A stretch of 64,000 bases of DNA, from assembly GCA_015665275.1 (NCBI GenBank), contig JADFAL010000008.1:32094-96093 (forward strand), written 5' to 3'. Both the position numbers and the translations under genes were made by a program. The notes under the pieces were generated by a model. It saw nothing but the letters and a program-made list of their open reading frames with translations. It had not been told where the DNA came from and did not search any database. Of the stretch, positions 18,801-27,331 are shown one piece after another (within the stretch, counting starts at the first letter, position 1; every line of letters begins with the position of its first letter). Source of the stretch: Flavobacteriales bacterium (lineage in GTDB: Bacteria > Bacteroidota > Bacteroidia > Flavobacteriales_D > Crocinitomicaceae).

Positions 18801-19250
18801 TTAATTATTCAACAGTGCTTTCACTGTTGCAGCGATCACTTTTCCGTCTGCTTTACCGGCTAGTTTGCCCGTCAACACTCCCATTACTTTCCCCATATCT
18901 TGAGGTCCGCTGGCTCCTGTTGCTGCAATAGCTGCTGCCGCTTCGGCTTTGATCTCTTCTTCAGACATCATTTCTGGCATATACGATTCCAAAACTCCTG
19001 CCTGAAATTTTTCTTCTTCTGCTAAGTCATCACGCCCTTCTTTCACATACAATTCGTATGTATCCGTGCGTTGTTTGAACAACTTCAAAATGATTTTAGC
19101 CGCTGCTTCATCAGAAACTTCGCCGCTTCCACCAGATGTTGCTTCTAATAACATTTTCGACTTAATGTCACGCAATACCGCCAATTTCTCTTTCTCTTTC
19201 GCCAACATCGCTGCTTTGATGTCTGCGTTAATTTGATCCATGAATGCCAT
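18801..19250 (-). CDS. GatB/YqeY domain protein
   Basis: This 149-aa protein matches Yqe[17 protein letters not shown] at the N-terminus, then the helical domain with KMLLEATSG, and the C-terminal tail-domain helices (GPQDMGKVMGVLTGKLAGKADGK). YqeY proteins share the C-terminal domain of the GatB amidotransferase subunit and may bind tRNA; the precise role is not settled. Its start overlaps the ftsZ stop by one base, so it is coupled to ftsZ, as is common in Bacteroidetes. Confidence 0.93.
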   Translation of the reverse strand: MAFMDQINADIKAAMLAKEKEKLAVLRDIKSKMLLEATSGGSGEVSDEAAAKIILKLFKQRTDTYELYVKEGRDDLAEEEKFQAGVLESYMPEMMSEEEIKAEAAAAIAATGASGPQDMGKVMGVLTGKLAGKADGKVIAATVKALLNN

Positions 19251-20884
19251 TAGTCTACGTTATCGTGTAAGAATGAATTGTTGCTATTCAAAGATGATCC
19301 ATCTTCGTTTTTGGAAACACTGAAACGGCTTTTTGAAGACTCTTCGCTAGGAATGGATTCGTCCAATTGTACATTGCGGCGTACATAAGCTGGCTCGTTC
19401 TCCAAATCTTGGATTCCATCAGCTTTCTTCAAGCGTTGTGTGTATTCCTGAATCTTAGACATTCGCTCTTGAGAACGCTCTTGTTGCTCCTCAGGAGACA
19501 ATACACGTTTCGTATTTGCGGTTTCCAAATCCATTTCTTCCATGTCATCCTCCAAGGTGTAGCGCTTTACTTCGCTTTCTGCTTCCTCGGCATCGGCTGT
19601 TGGTGTCACGTTCCATCCCAATTCCATTTGAGTGGATTCTTCTTCGGACTCATTTGTAGCGGAAACAGCCTCTTGTGAATTCGTTTCTGCTATCCAAGTT
19701 TCTTTCTTCTCGTATGTTGAAGTTGGCTCTTCTACTTTCGCCTCTTCTGGCTCGACAGTTTTCAAGAAAGGTTCATCCTGCTCTTCTGTCACCTCTTTTG
19801 CTCCTGCCCAAACATTTGAACTAGATTCAGTAGGAGATGACATCGGCTCAGTAACTTCTGCCTTCTTTTCGTCTTCTAAGGTTGTTACATTACGCTTTGG
19901 TGCTTTCTCGAATCCTGTGATAGGAGAAGACTGGAATCCAGTTGCGATAACAGTTACGCTCAACTTATCTGCCAAGTCCTCATCTTTCGCATGTCCGAAG
20001 ATTACGTCCGCCGTAGATCCAGCAGCATCTTGAATGAAGTCTGTAATCTCAGTGATTTCATCCATCGTAACTTCCTTATCACAATACGTAATGTTCAACA
20101 ATACGTATTCTGCACCACTGATATCGTTGTCGTTTAACAATGGAGATTCCAATGCTTGCTCAACAGCCTTCAATGCACGGTTATCGCCTTCGGCAGCAGC
20201 GCTACCCATAATAGCCACGCCACTGTTGCGCATTACCGTATTTACGTCGTTAAAGTCAACGTTGATGGCTCCAGTAACAGCAATTACTTCCGCAATTCCT
20301 CGTGCTGCTGTTGCCAAAATATCATCTGCCTTTTCGAAAGCACTCGTGATGGATAAGTTTCCGGTGATTTCACGCAAACGCTCGTTGTTGATCACCAAAA
20401 GTGTATCAACATTCTCGCGCATTTCTTCCAAACCTTCTTCGGCTTGAATGCGACGCTTGCGTCCTTCAAAATTGAAAGGAACGGTAACGATTCCTACCGT
20501 TAAGATGCCCATTTCTTTGGCAACTTTTGCAATCACAGGAGCGGCACCCGTTCCGGTTCCACCACCCATTCCAGCGGTAACGAATACCATCTTGGCTCCG
20601 TCGCTAAGGTATTCACGAATTTCTTCAATGTTTTCCACTGCCGCATTCTTTCCAATTTCAGGAAGTGATCCAGCTCCTCGCCCTTCGGTCAAAGAAGGTC
20701 CGAGTTGAATTTTGTGTGGCACTGGAGAAATTTCCAATGCTTGTAGGTCGGTATTGCAAACGATAAAATCTACGCCTTTGATACCCTGGTTGTACATGTG
20801 ATTTAAGGCATTTCCGCCGCCACCACCAACACCAATCACCTTGATGATTGATGCGTTTTCGTCTTTAGGTAGATCAAAATCCAT
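19250..20884 (-). CDS. ftsZ: Cell division protein FtsZ
   Basis: FtsZ is the tubulin-like GTPase that forms the division ring. The N-terminal Rossmann part has [10 protein letters not shown] near residue 18, and the tubulin signature [10 protein letters not shown] lies near 107-116. [11 protein letters not shown] is the T7 synergy region. After the GTPase core (~residue 330) comes a long acidic Glu/Ser/Thr-rich linker and the C-terminal peptide NSFLHDNVD, typical for Bacteroidetes FtsZ. At 544 aa it is longer than the E. coli protein because of this linker. A run of five GTT triplets (plus strand) lies just upstream of its start. Confidence 0.98.
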   Translation of the reverse strand: MDFDLPKDENASIIKVIGVGGGGGNALNHMYNQGIKGVDFIVCNTDLQALEISPVPHKIQLGPSLTEGRGAGSLPEIGKNAAVENIEEIREYLSDGAKMVFVTAGMGGGTGTGAAPVIAKVAKEMGILTVGIVTVPFNFEGRKRRIQAEEGLEEMRENVDTLLVINNERLREITGNLSITSAFEKADDILATAARGIAEVIAVTGAINVDFNDVNTVMRNSGVAIMGSAAAEGDNRALKAVEQALESPLLNDNDISGAEYVLLNITYCDKEVTMDEITEITDFIQDAAGSTADVIFGHAKDEDLADKLSVTVIATGFQSSPITGFEKAPKRNVTTLEDEKKAEVTEPMSSPTESSSNVWAGAKEVTEEQDEPFLKTVEPEEAKVEEPTSTYEKKETWIAETNSQEAVSATNESEEESTQMELGWNVTPTADAEEAESEVKRYTLEDDMEEMDLETANTKRVLSPEEQQERSQERMSKIQEYTQRLKKADGIQDLENEPAYVRRNVQLDESIPSEESSKSRFSVSKNEDGSSLNSNNSFLHDNVD

Positions 20885-20944
20885 TCTTAGTGTATTTTTT
20901 AGTTGTTGTTGTTGTTGTCTTTAATTAAAGAGTTGGACGTAAAT

Positions 20945-20977
20945 CCTCCCCCTCTTTCCCCCTCCAAAGGGGGAAGT
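20945..20977. repeat. Family-2 C5/G5 palindromic repeat between ftsA and ftsZ
   Basis: CCTCCCCCTC... CCCCCTCC-AAA-GGGGG lies in the ftsA-ftsZ gap and ends directly at the ftsA stop codon. It matches the elements around the DUF559 gene at 59910-60115 and 60564-60666. The stem CCCCCTCCAAAGGGGG could fold in RNA. Confidence 0.8.
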
Positions 20978-22261
20978 CTATTCCTCGTCGACGAACCAGG
21001 TCTTTCCACGCTGGATCATAGAATCGAAGAACGATCCTCTTGTTTTTTCGGAGTGTGTCTTTACATCACCCGTGCTTGCCGCTTCGGGTTGACGTTTTTT
21101 AGACTTCTCCAAATCTTCAAAGCCTTTCAATACCAATCCAATTCCGGTTGCGTACATCGGGCTTTTGATTGCTTCGTTGTTTGTATTGGCCAAGTGCTCT
21201 GTTGGATATCCAATTCGTGTATCCATTCCAGTTACGTACTCGAACAATTGGGTAATATGACGTAGTTGAGATCCACCACCGGTAACCACAATTCCACCAA
21301 TCAATTTCTTCTCGTATCCAGAGTTACGAATTTCGTAATGCACGAGGTCGATGATTTCTTCCATTCGTGCTTGGATGATGCTTGCCAAATTACGAATGGT
21401 AATTTCCTTTGGTGCACGGCCGCGCAATCCTGGAATGGCTACTACTTCGTTTTCTTGACTTTCACTTGCCAATGCAGAACCGAATTTTTGCTTCAGTTTT
21501 TCTGCCTGACGTTTCATGATCGTGCATCCCTCTTTGATGTCTTCGGTAATCACGTTTCCTCCAAATGGAATAACCGCCGTGTGACGAATGATCCCTTCGT
21601 GGAAAATAGCAACATCCGTAGTACCACCTCCGATATCTACCAAAACTACACCTGCCTCTTTTTCCTCATCCGTTAAAACAGAATCAGCAGAAGCAATGGG
21701 CTCTAGAATAATGTCTTTCACTTTCAATCCTGAACGTTCTACACATTTGTGAATGTTCATGGATGCTCCGATGTTGCCAGTAATGATATGGAAGTTTGCT
21801 TCCAAACGCACTCCAGACATTCCAATCGGATCTTTAATCCCTTGCTCGCTATCGATGATGTACTCTTGTGGTAAAACCGTAATGATTTCCTCACCCGGAG
21901 GCATTGCCAATTTGTACATATCATCTACCAGACAATCAATATCAATCTGAGAGATTTCACTTTCAAGATTGGTACGTGTGTGAATTCCGCGGTGCTGGAT
22001 GCTCTTAATGTGCTGACCTGCAATACCTACATTCACCGTATTAATTTTCAATTGCCCTTCAATGCGTGATTCAGCTTCCTCCACTGCACCTGCAATAGAC
22101 TGAATTGTTTTGTCAATATTGGATACCATACCGCGCATCACTCCAAGTGACTCGGCTTTACCCATTGACAAAATTTCAATTTTCCCGTGTTCATTTTTAC
22201 GTCCCACGAAGCATGCGATCTTCGTCGTACCAATATCCAATCCTACAATAACTTTACCCAT
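20978..22261 (-). CDS. ftsA: Cell division protein FtsA
   Basis: FtsA is the actin-like membrane tether of FtsZ. The 427-aa protein shows the phosphate-1 motif GLDIGTTKIACFVG (residues 5-18), the phosphate-2 motif VVLVDIGGGTTDVAIF near 200, and the adenosine motif GIVVTGGGSQL near 325. The C-terminal amphipathic helix (SFFDSMIQRGKTWF) is the expected membrane anchor. It starts eight bases before the ftsQ stop. A family-2 repeat follows its stop codon immediately. Confidence 0.97.
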   Translation of the reverse strand: MGKVIVGLDIGTTKIACFVGRKNEHGKIEILSMGKAESLGVMRGMVSNIDKTIQSIAGAVEEAESRIEGQLKINTVNVGIAGQHIKSIQHRGIHTRTNLESEISQIDIDCLVDDMYKLAMPPGEEIITVLPQEYIIDSEQGIKDPIGMSGVRLEANFHIITGNIGASMNIHKCVERSGLKVKDIILEPIASADSVLTDEEKEAGVVLVDIGGGTTDVAIFHEGIIRHTAVIPFGGNVITEDIKEGCTIMKRQAEKLKQKFGSALASESQENEVVAIPGLRGRAPKEITIRNLASIIQARMEEIIDLVHYEIRNSGYEKKLIGGIVVTGGGSQLRHITQLFEYVTGMDTRIGYPTEHLANTNNEAIKSPMYATGIGLVLKGFEDLEKSKKRQPEAASTGDVKTHSEKTRGSFFDSMIQRGKTWFVDEE

Positions 22262-23060
22262 CCGTTTCCTTTTTCTTGCAAACTATTTGGTCCTCGTACT
22301 TGAGGCTAATTTCTCTATATGTGTTCCAGCCTTCATAAGGCATGGCTTCTTTGTAAAATATTTTGAGTTTCTTGAATTTCTCTGCGACTTCTTTTTCAGT
22401 CAAAGCGGAACCAAAAACTACTTTTTGATCCCCCACCAGTGGTATGAGTACAAAGTCACCATTCTGTTCGAGGTGAATTTGACCTATGAGAGAATGGAAC
22501 AAGGGATCATTACAAACATAACTGGAAATACGATAGATATCATCTAGCTTTCGAATACTTTTCAAGGAGTCGTTGTTAATAATCTCCGGCAAGTTTTCAC
22601 CCTCCAAACGGTCTGAAATATTGCCTGTTACGACCAAAACTCGAGCTGCATGTACATCGGAAATTTCCATCTTTACTCCTTCATCATCGAGGTAGTACGT
22701 TTGTCCCTGTTCATTAAAGATTCTGGCAATTGGATTTCGCGTGGTTACCTCAATCTTCCATTCTCCTCCTAACCTTCTGTAAACACGCGCATCCTTTACC
22801 TGAGAAATGCTTTTCAAATATTCCTCAATCTCCCCAATCGGCAGATCGCCGGAGCGCATTCCTTTCTGCCACAAATTATGAAAATCGAGATCACTCAGAA
22901 TTTCCTCTTCTGTAATAAAATGTGCCTCCCCTTCCACATGCACCTCGATAAGTGGCTGCCCCGTGAGAATTTCATCCTGTGCTTTCTGAGTGATTATCAA
23001 AAGGGCAATCACAAGCACTGCAAAAGAGGACCACAATGTTATTCTTAACCATGGCTTCAT
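22254..23060 (-). CDS. ftsQ: Cell division protein FtsQ
   Basis: This 268-aa protein has a short cytoplasmic N-terminus, one transmembrane helix (residues ~7-25), a POTRA-like domain (about 38-110; EVHVEGEAHFITEEEIL), and a beta domain including VTGNISDRL and a final Lys-rich tail. FtsQ joins the early and late parts of the divisome in the periplasm. Its start overlaps the murC stop by four bases. The level of sequence conservation is low, as usual for FtsQ, so the name relies partly on position. Confidence 0.93.
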   Translation of the reverse strand: MKPWLRITLWSSFAVLVIALLIITQKAQDEILTGQPLIEVHVEGEAHFITEEEILSDLDFHNLWQKGMRSGDLPIGEIEEYLKSISQVKDARVYRRLGGEWKIEVTTRNPIARIFNEQGQTYYLDDEGVKMEISDVHAARVLVVTGNISDRLEGENLPEIINNDSLKSIRKLDDIYRISSYVCNDPLFHSLIGQIHLEQNGDFVLIPLVGDQKVVFGSALTEKEVAEKFKKLKIFYKEAMPYEGWNTYREISLKYEDQIVCKKKETDG

Positions 23061-24475
23061 GATAATAATGCGTTTTTGAGAGGTTCTACAATTCGATCAA
23101 TGTCGCCTGCACCTATGGTGAGAATGACTTGACCATTATTCTCGTATTCCAACTCATCCTGTTGCCCATCCCTTCTCGACAAGCCCGAAGTCCGGGTAAT
23201 TTCCTCAACAATTTCAGGAGCTTGTAACACTCTACTTTCTGAAGCCGTCACTTTCTCCAAAAGTGCATCGCTGGTGATTCCTGAAATGGGCTCTTCGCGG
23301 GCAGGATAGATAGGCATTAGGACAACTTCATCTAGGCGACTGAGTTGTTCTGCGAAACCGTCAAAGAAATCACGGGTACGTGTGAATAAATGCGGTTGAA
23401 ATATACCCGTGATTCTTTTTCCTGCATACAGCAATTCGACGGAATCAATTAATGCTTTTATTTCTGTTGGATGGTGCGCGTAATCATCGATGTACACCAA
23501 ATTTTCTTCTCTGATATGATACTCAAAACGACGCTTAACCCCCTTGAAGGACTCCAGCCCCTCACGAATTACTTCTTCGTTCAATCCGACAAATTCCGCC
23601 AATGCAATACAAGCAATCGCGTTCTCGGCATTATGAACTCCGGGGAGACCTAATCGTACTGACTTCCATTCCGCAATCGGCGTCTTGACATCAATCGTGA
23701 AAAAACCCTCTTCTACCCGTGGATTCCAACCGGAATAATCTGCCTCTCGACTGAGCGCATACGAAACGGAATTCTTGTGCTTCAATTCTACATCAAGGTG
23801 CCGAACCAACAGCCCTTTCGATTGAATTTGACTTGCGTATTCTCGGAAACCTTCCAAAAACGTATCGCTATTTCCATAAATATCGAGGTGGTCTGCGTCG
23901 GTAGAAGTAATAATAGAGGCAAGCGGTGTCAAGTGCAAGAAGGAGCGGTCAAATTCGTCCGCTTCGACGACCGTCCAATCGCTATTCCCTTGCACAAAAT
24001 TGGATTGAAAGTTGGAACTAATCCCACCAAGAAAAGCATTGCATTTATCATCAGACACATCCAACATATGCGCCAACATCGTACTCGTCGTTGTTTTTCC
24101 ATGTGTTCCTGCAACGGCTAATCCTTTCGTGTTTTGTGTAATCATTCCAAGAACTTCGGCGCGCTTCTTCACCACGAACCCTGCATGCTTCACATGCAAT
24201 AACTCGCCGAAATTTCTTGGAATTGCCGGGGTATACACCACCAATGTTTTATCTATATCTCTAAAACCTTCCGGAATGGATGGACCAAAATCTTCGTAAT
24301 GAATTTCAATTCCTTCTTCCTCCAATTTTGCAGTTAAAGGAGAAGGGGTTTTGTCGTACCCCGCAACAGGCCATCCCAATGAATTAAAATAGCGTGCCAA
24401 GGCCGACATACCGATTCCTCCAACGCCAATAAAATAGGCTCGGTCGAATTGCTCGATATGTTCTTTAGAAATCAT
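23057..24475 (-). CDS. murC: UDP-N-acetylmuramate--L-alanine ligase MurC
   Basis: MurC adds L-Ala to UDP-MurNAc in the cytoplasm. The N-terminal domain has FIGVGGIGMSALA near residue 15, the ATP P-loop GTHGKTTTST near 123, and the DDYAHHPTEI motif near 332. The protein is 472 aa. Near the C-terminus (about residues 427-447) a ~20-residue insertion, TRTSGLSRRDGQQDELEYENN, separates two parts of the last domain. The first part of it is encoded by a family-1 repeat. The rest (VILTIGAGDIDRIVEPL) is normal, so the enzyme is probably active. Confidence 0.97.
   Translation of the reverse strand: MISKEHIEQFDRAYFIGVGGIGMSALARYFNSLGWPVAGYDKTPSPLTAKLEEEGIEIHYEDFGPSIPEGFRDIDKTLVVYTPAIPRNFGELLHVKHAGFVVKKRAEVLGMITQNTKGLAVAGTHGKTTTSTMLAHMLDVSDDKCNAFLGGISSNFQSNFVQGNSDWTVVEADEFDRSFLHLTPLASIITSTDADHLDIYGNSDTFLEGFREYASQIQSKGLLVRHLDVELKHKNSVSYALSREADYSGWNPRVEEGFFTIDVKTPIAEWKSVRLGLPGVHNAENAIACIALAEFVGLNEEVIREGLESFKGVKRRFEYHIREENLVYIDDYAHHPTEIKALIDSVELLYAGKRITGIFQPHLFTRTRDFFDGFAEQLSRLDEVVLMPIYPAREEPISGITSDALLEKVTASESRVLQAPEIVEEITRTSGLSRRDGQQDELEYENNGQVILTIGAGDIDRIVEPLKNALLS
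23173..23195. repeat. Family-1 dispersed repeat inside murC
   Basis: TTCTCGACAAGCCCGAAGTC plus CGG closely matches, on the opposite strand, the element in the membrane-protein gene at 16648-16673 and, on the same strand, that in murG. It is in frame and codes for part of a MurC insertion. Confidence 0.78.
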
Positions 24476-25644
24476 TTTCTTGCTACTTTCTCCAATTCGT
24501 CCACAATACTTGCAGTTGCCCCTGGCTTTGCGAGCGGAGCAATATTATTCTTCAATTCTGCGCAGCGTCCCTCATCCTGAACCAATGCCAATGCCTCTGG
24601 AATGAGTGTTTCTTTTGCCTCTACATCTTTGATCAGAACTGCGGCATCTTTACTCACCAAGGCCATAGCATTCTTGGTTTGATGGTCTTCCGCCACGTTG
24701 GGTGACGGAACCAAAATAGATGGCTTCTCAACAATGCATAATTCGGATACAGAACTGGCTCCGGCTCTTGAAATTACCACATCCGCCATCGCGTATGCTA
24801 AATCCATTCGCGTGATAAATTGTACCATTTTAACGTTTCCTAGGTTGAGTTCTCCTTCCGTCTCGACAGGCTCGACGTCCGGTTTTTTCTCTACCGAATC
24901 CGTATCTCGACTACGCTCAAGGCTCTTTAACTCACCCTTGAGTTTTTCGAAGTAGAGTTTTCCACATTGCCACAATACCTGAACATCACTTTTTTGGAGC
25001 TCTTCCAAATGTTCAACTACACTTTCGTTTAATGTTCGCGCACCAAGACTTCCTCCTATAATCAAGACTGTTTTCTTGCCTGGATCGAAACCGTAGAACT
25101 TGTATCCCTCTGCTTCCTTTCCAGCGATATCTACCATGTTTTTACGGGTGGGATTTCCGGTCATTACGATCACATCTTTCGGAAACACCGATTCCAATCC
25201 TTCGTAAGCAACACAAATCACCTTGGCTTTCCTAGCTAATAATTTGTTCGTTTTCCCGGCAAATGCATTTTGCTCTTGCAGCGCTGTTGGATACTTCATC
25301 ATGGATGCAGCCTTCAATGTAGGACCACTTGCATAACCTCCTACTCCAACTACTATTTCAGGATTGAATTTCTTTACAATCCCTCGAGCCTTCATTACAC
25401 TTTTGATAATCTTGAATGGAAGTAAGAAATTTGAAAGGGCCAATTTGCGTTTCAAACCTACAATCTCAAGGCCTTCAATTTTATATCCCGCTGCAGGAAC
25501 TTTTTCCATCTCCATTTTACCGGTAGCACCAACGAAAAGAATTTCTGCTTCGGGGTTTCGACGTTTGATTTCATCTGCAATGGCAATGGCGGGAAAGATA
25601 TGTCCTCCCGTTCCTCCACCTGAAACTATAGCTTTTTTGATCAT
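24472..25644 (-). CDS. murG: UDP-GlcNAc transferase MurG (lipid II synthesis)
   Basis: MurG adds GlcNAc to lipid I at the inner face of the membrane. It has the N-terminal GGGTGGHIFPA motif (residues 10-20), the GVGGYASGPT loop, the IIGGSLGARTLN strand, and the C-terminal VISRAGASSVSEL / AEDHQTKNA donor site. The start at 25644 (MIKKAIVSGG) leaves one base to the ftsW stop; an upstream ATG at 25659 is possible. A ~28-residue charged insertion (about residues 240-270, containing KKPDVEPVETE) sits between two Rossmann elements and is encoded by two family-1-like repeats. Typical MurG proteins lack it. Confidence 0.96.
   Translation of the reverse strand: MIKKAIVSGGGTGGHIFPAIAIADEIKRRNPEAEILFVGATGKMEMEKVPAAGYKIEGLEIVGLKRKLALSNFLLPFKIIKSVMKARGIVKKFNPEIVVGVGGYASGPTLKAASMMKYPTALQEQNAFAGKTNKLLARKAKVICVAYEGLESVFPKDVIVMTGNPTRKNMVDIAGKEAEGYKFYGFDPGKKTVLIIGGSLGARTLNESVVEHLEELQKSDVQVLWQCGKLYFEKLKGELKSLERSRDTDSVEKKPDVEPVETEGELNLGNVKMVQFITRMDLAYAMADVVISRAGASSVSELCIVEKPSILVPSPNVAEDHQTKNAMALVSKDAAVLIKDVEAKETLIPEALALVQDEGRCAELKNNIAPLAKPGATASIVDELEKVARK
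24861..24925. repeat. Two family-1-like repeats inside murG
   Basis: 24861-24882 reads TCTCGACAGGCTCGACGTCC plus GG; 24901-24925 contains TCTCGACTACGCTCAAGG. Together they code for the extra loop in MurG. The reading frame used differs from that in murC and in the 16648 element. Confidence 0.75.
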
Positions 25645-25645
25645 C

Positions 25646-26860
25646 TTATTCCGTTTCAAATACCGCGTTGTCTTCTTCTAATATTTCGTCGCTCTCGCCA
25701 TTCTCTTTTTGCTGGTTATACGCAATGGATTGCACCACCCCAAGAGCGAGACAAGTCATAATCATTGCAGATCCACCCATGGCTAAAAGCGGCATATTTT
25801 GTCCAGTAACCGGGAACATTCCCGTACACACCAGCATGTTTACGGCCGCTTGACTGAGTATGAGAATTCCGATCCCAAGGCAAACGTAACTCTCGAATAG
25901 TTTTTTAGAACTCAATCCAATCCGCATGATTCGATACAATAGAATGAGGTAGAGCATGATGAGAATTCCCGCCGCAATCGGGCCGAGCTCTTCGACATAA
26001 CTCGCATAATAGAAATCGGCGTAGGCCTCTGGTAAATATTCTTTGAGCTGTCCGTCTCCAACACCTTGCCCTCCCAGAACCCTCATTTCCCCCAAATCAA
26101 TACGACCGTTATAAATCGCATCCAAGGAGTTTTGAACCTGTGCATTTTCAATGATATTCTCATCGTTGTTTGCATGATTGAACAATCGGTTTTCCCAGGT
26201 TTCCAATCGCGGAAGAATGCGTAGATCCGGAGCAGCTTTTTGAATCAAAACAATAAACATAAACAATGCTACTCCGCCTCCAATCAATCCGGCGACTTTG
26301 AGAAAGGGAACTTTGGCAATAAACATAATGGCAAGACAGATGGCAAACAAAATGGCCGCCGTTGAAAAGTTGTCTTTCAAGATGAGTGCACAAATGACCA
26401 CAATAGGCGTAACTAGGGGCAAAAATCCTTCCCGCCAATCATTCATCACCTCTTTCTTTTTTACCAATATTCGCGAAACATAAACGATCAATGCGAGCTT
26501 GGCAAAATCAGAGGACTGAAAGGTTAGGCCTACGAATGGAATTCGCACCCATCTACCTGCATCGTTGACTCGAACACCAAAGAAAAAGGTGAACAACAAA
26601 AGACCAATTGCAAGGTAGAACCCAAATTTGGCGAGTTTGGAAAAATAGACGGGATCTCGCCTGTGTACCCAAAACATTACGCCCAAACCGATAATTACAT
26701 AGATGAAATGTTTGAACAAGTATTTGAAAGGTGTCCCTCCTTCGATTTTCACCAAAATAGGCACGAAGCTGTAAACGCTCACCAAAGAAAAGGCAAGCAT
26801 CAACAAAGTGATAATCCAAATCACCCGGTCTCCTTTCAAACGACTTAGCAAGTTACTCAT
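25646..26860 (-). CDS. ftsW: Lipid II polymerase/flippase-family FtsW (SEDS)
   Basis: This 404-aa protein has about ten transmembrane helices. Recognisable SEDS motifs are GRWVRIPFVGLTFQSSDFAK (residues ~100-120) and the C-terminal GMFPVTGQNMPLLAMGGSAM stretch, which holds the residues needed for glycan polymerisation. FtsW acts with the PBP encoded by ftsI to build septal peptidoglycan. A ~25-residue acidic tail follows the last helix. It overlaps the upstream unknown gene by four bases and is followed at once by murG. Confidence 0.96.
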   Translation of the reverse strand: MSNLLSRLKGDRVIWIITLLMLAFSLVSVYSFVPILVKIEGGTPFKYLFKHFIYVIIGLGVMFWVHRRDPVYFSKLAKFGFYLAIGLLLFTFFFGVRVNDAGRWVRIPFVGLTFQSSDFAKLALIVYVSRILVKKKEVMNDWREGFLPLVTPIVVICALILKDNFSTAAILFAICLAIMFIAKVPFLKVAGLIGGGVALFMFIVLIQKAAPDLRILPRLETWENRLFNHANNDENIIENAQVQNSLDAIYNGRIDLGEMRVLGGQGVGDGQLKEYLPEAYADFYYASYVEELGPIAAGILIMLYLILLYRIMRIGLSSKKLFESYVCLGIGILILSQAAVNMLVCTGMFPVTGQNMPLLAMGGSAMIMTCLALGVVQSIAYNQQKENGESDEILEEDNAVFETE

Positions 26861-27330
26861 CCGTACTTATGAATGTATCTTTCTAATAATTCTAACTCTT
26901 CGTGTGACCCTACTCCTTCAGTAGTAAAAAGGAACACACGTCTTGTATTTTCAAAAGAGCGAACCAAATCCAACGATGCTTGAACATCTCCTGTTCCGGC
27001 AACTTTATCAATGGTGTAAATTTCTTCTCCACTCAACTTTACATTTCCATAGTCGCTAACGACCACCGTTTCAATGGTATCTAGCACTTCCGGATAATAG
27101 CGGATAGCACATTTGATTTGGCTTTGTTTCCCTACCCAAACAACTGGAAATGGGAAGTTAGAGATGACAGTAGTAAGTGCTTCGAAATGCGGATTGACCC
27201 AGGCAAATACATCCATGCTTTTCCATTTCCCAAGGGGTCGCATCGCTTCTAACGAACGTGCTCGTTCCAGTCCTTCTTTTCTTGCTTGAAGAAGATCGGA
27301 CTCAGTAGTTTTGATTGTTAGCTTTTTCAT
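26857..27330 (-). CDS. Unrecognised dcw protein, candidate stand-alone Mur-ligase C-terminal-like domain
   Basis: This 157-aa protein starts MKKLTIKTTESDLL (ATG at 27330) one base after the murD stop and overlaps ftsW by four bases, so it belongs to the operon. It has no signal peptide or membrane helix. From about residue 48 it can be laid beside the C-terminal domain of the adjacent MurD: VNPHFEALTTVISNF/PFPVVWVGK resembles VNSTWFALESMDKPTVWIVGG, TVVVSDYGNV resembles AIICLGKDNE, and VFLFTTEGVGSHEELELLERY resembles VLLSPACASFDLFENYEER. It lacks the ATP-binding and central domains. I do not recognise a named family. The similarity is by eye and tentative. Confidence 0.7.
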   Translation of the reverse strand: MKKLTIKTTESDLLQARKEGLERARSLEAMRPLGKWKSMDVFAWVNPHFEALTTVISNFPFPVVWVGKQSQIKCAIRYYPEVLDTIETVVVSDYGNVKLSGEEIYTIDKVAGTGDVQASLDLVRSFENTRRVFLFTTEGVGSHEELELLERYIHKYG

Positions 27331-27331
27331 C

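Noticed and set aside
19367-20708. Several long plus-strand open frames opposite ftsZ
   Set aside because: They have no recognisable domains and lie antisense to strongly conserved FtsZ codons; they result from codon bias.
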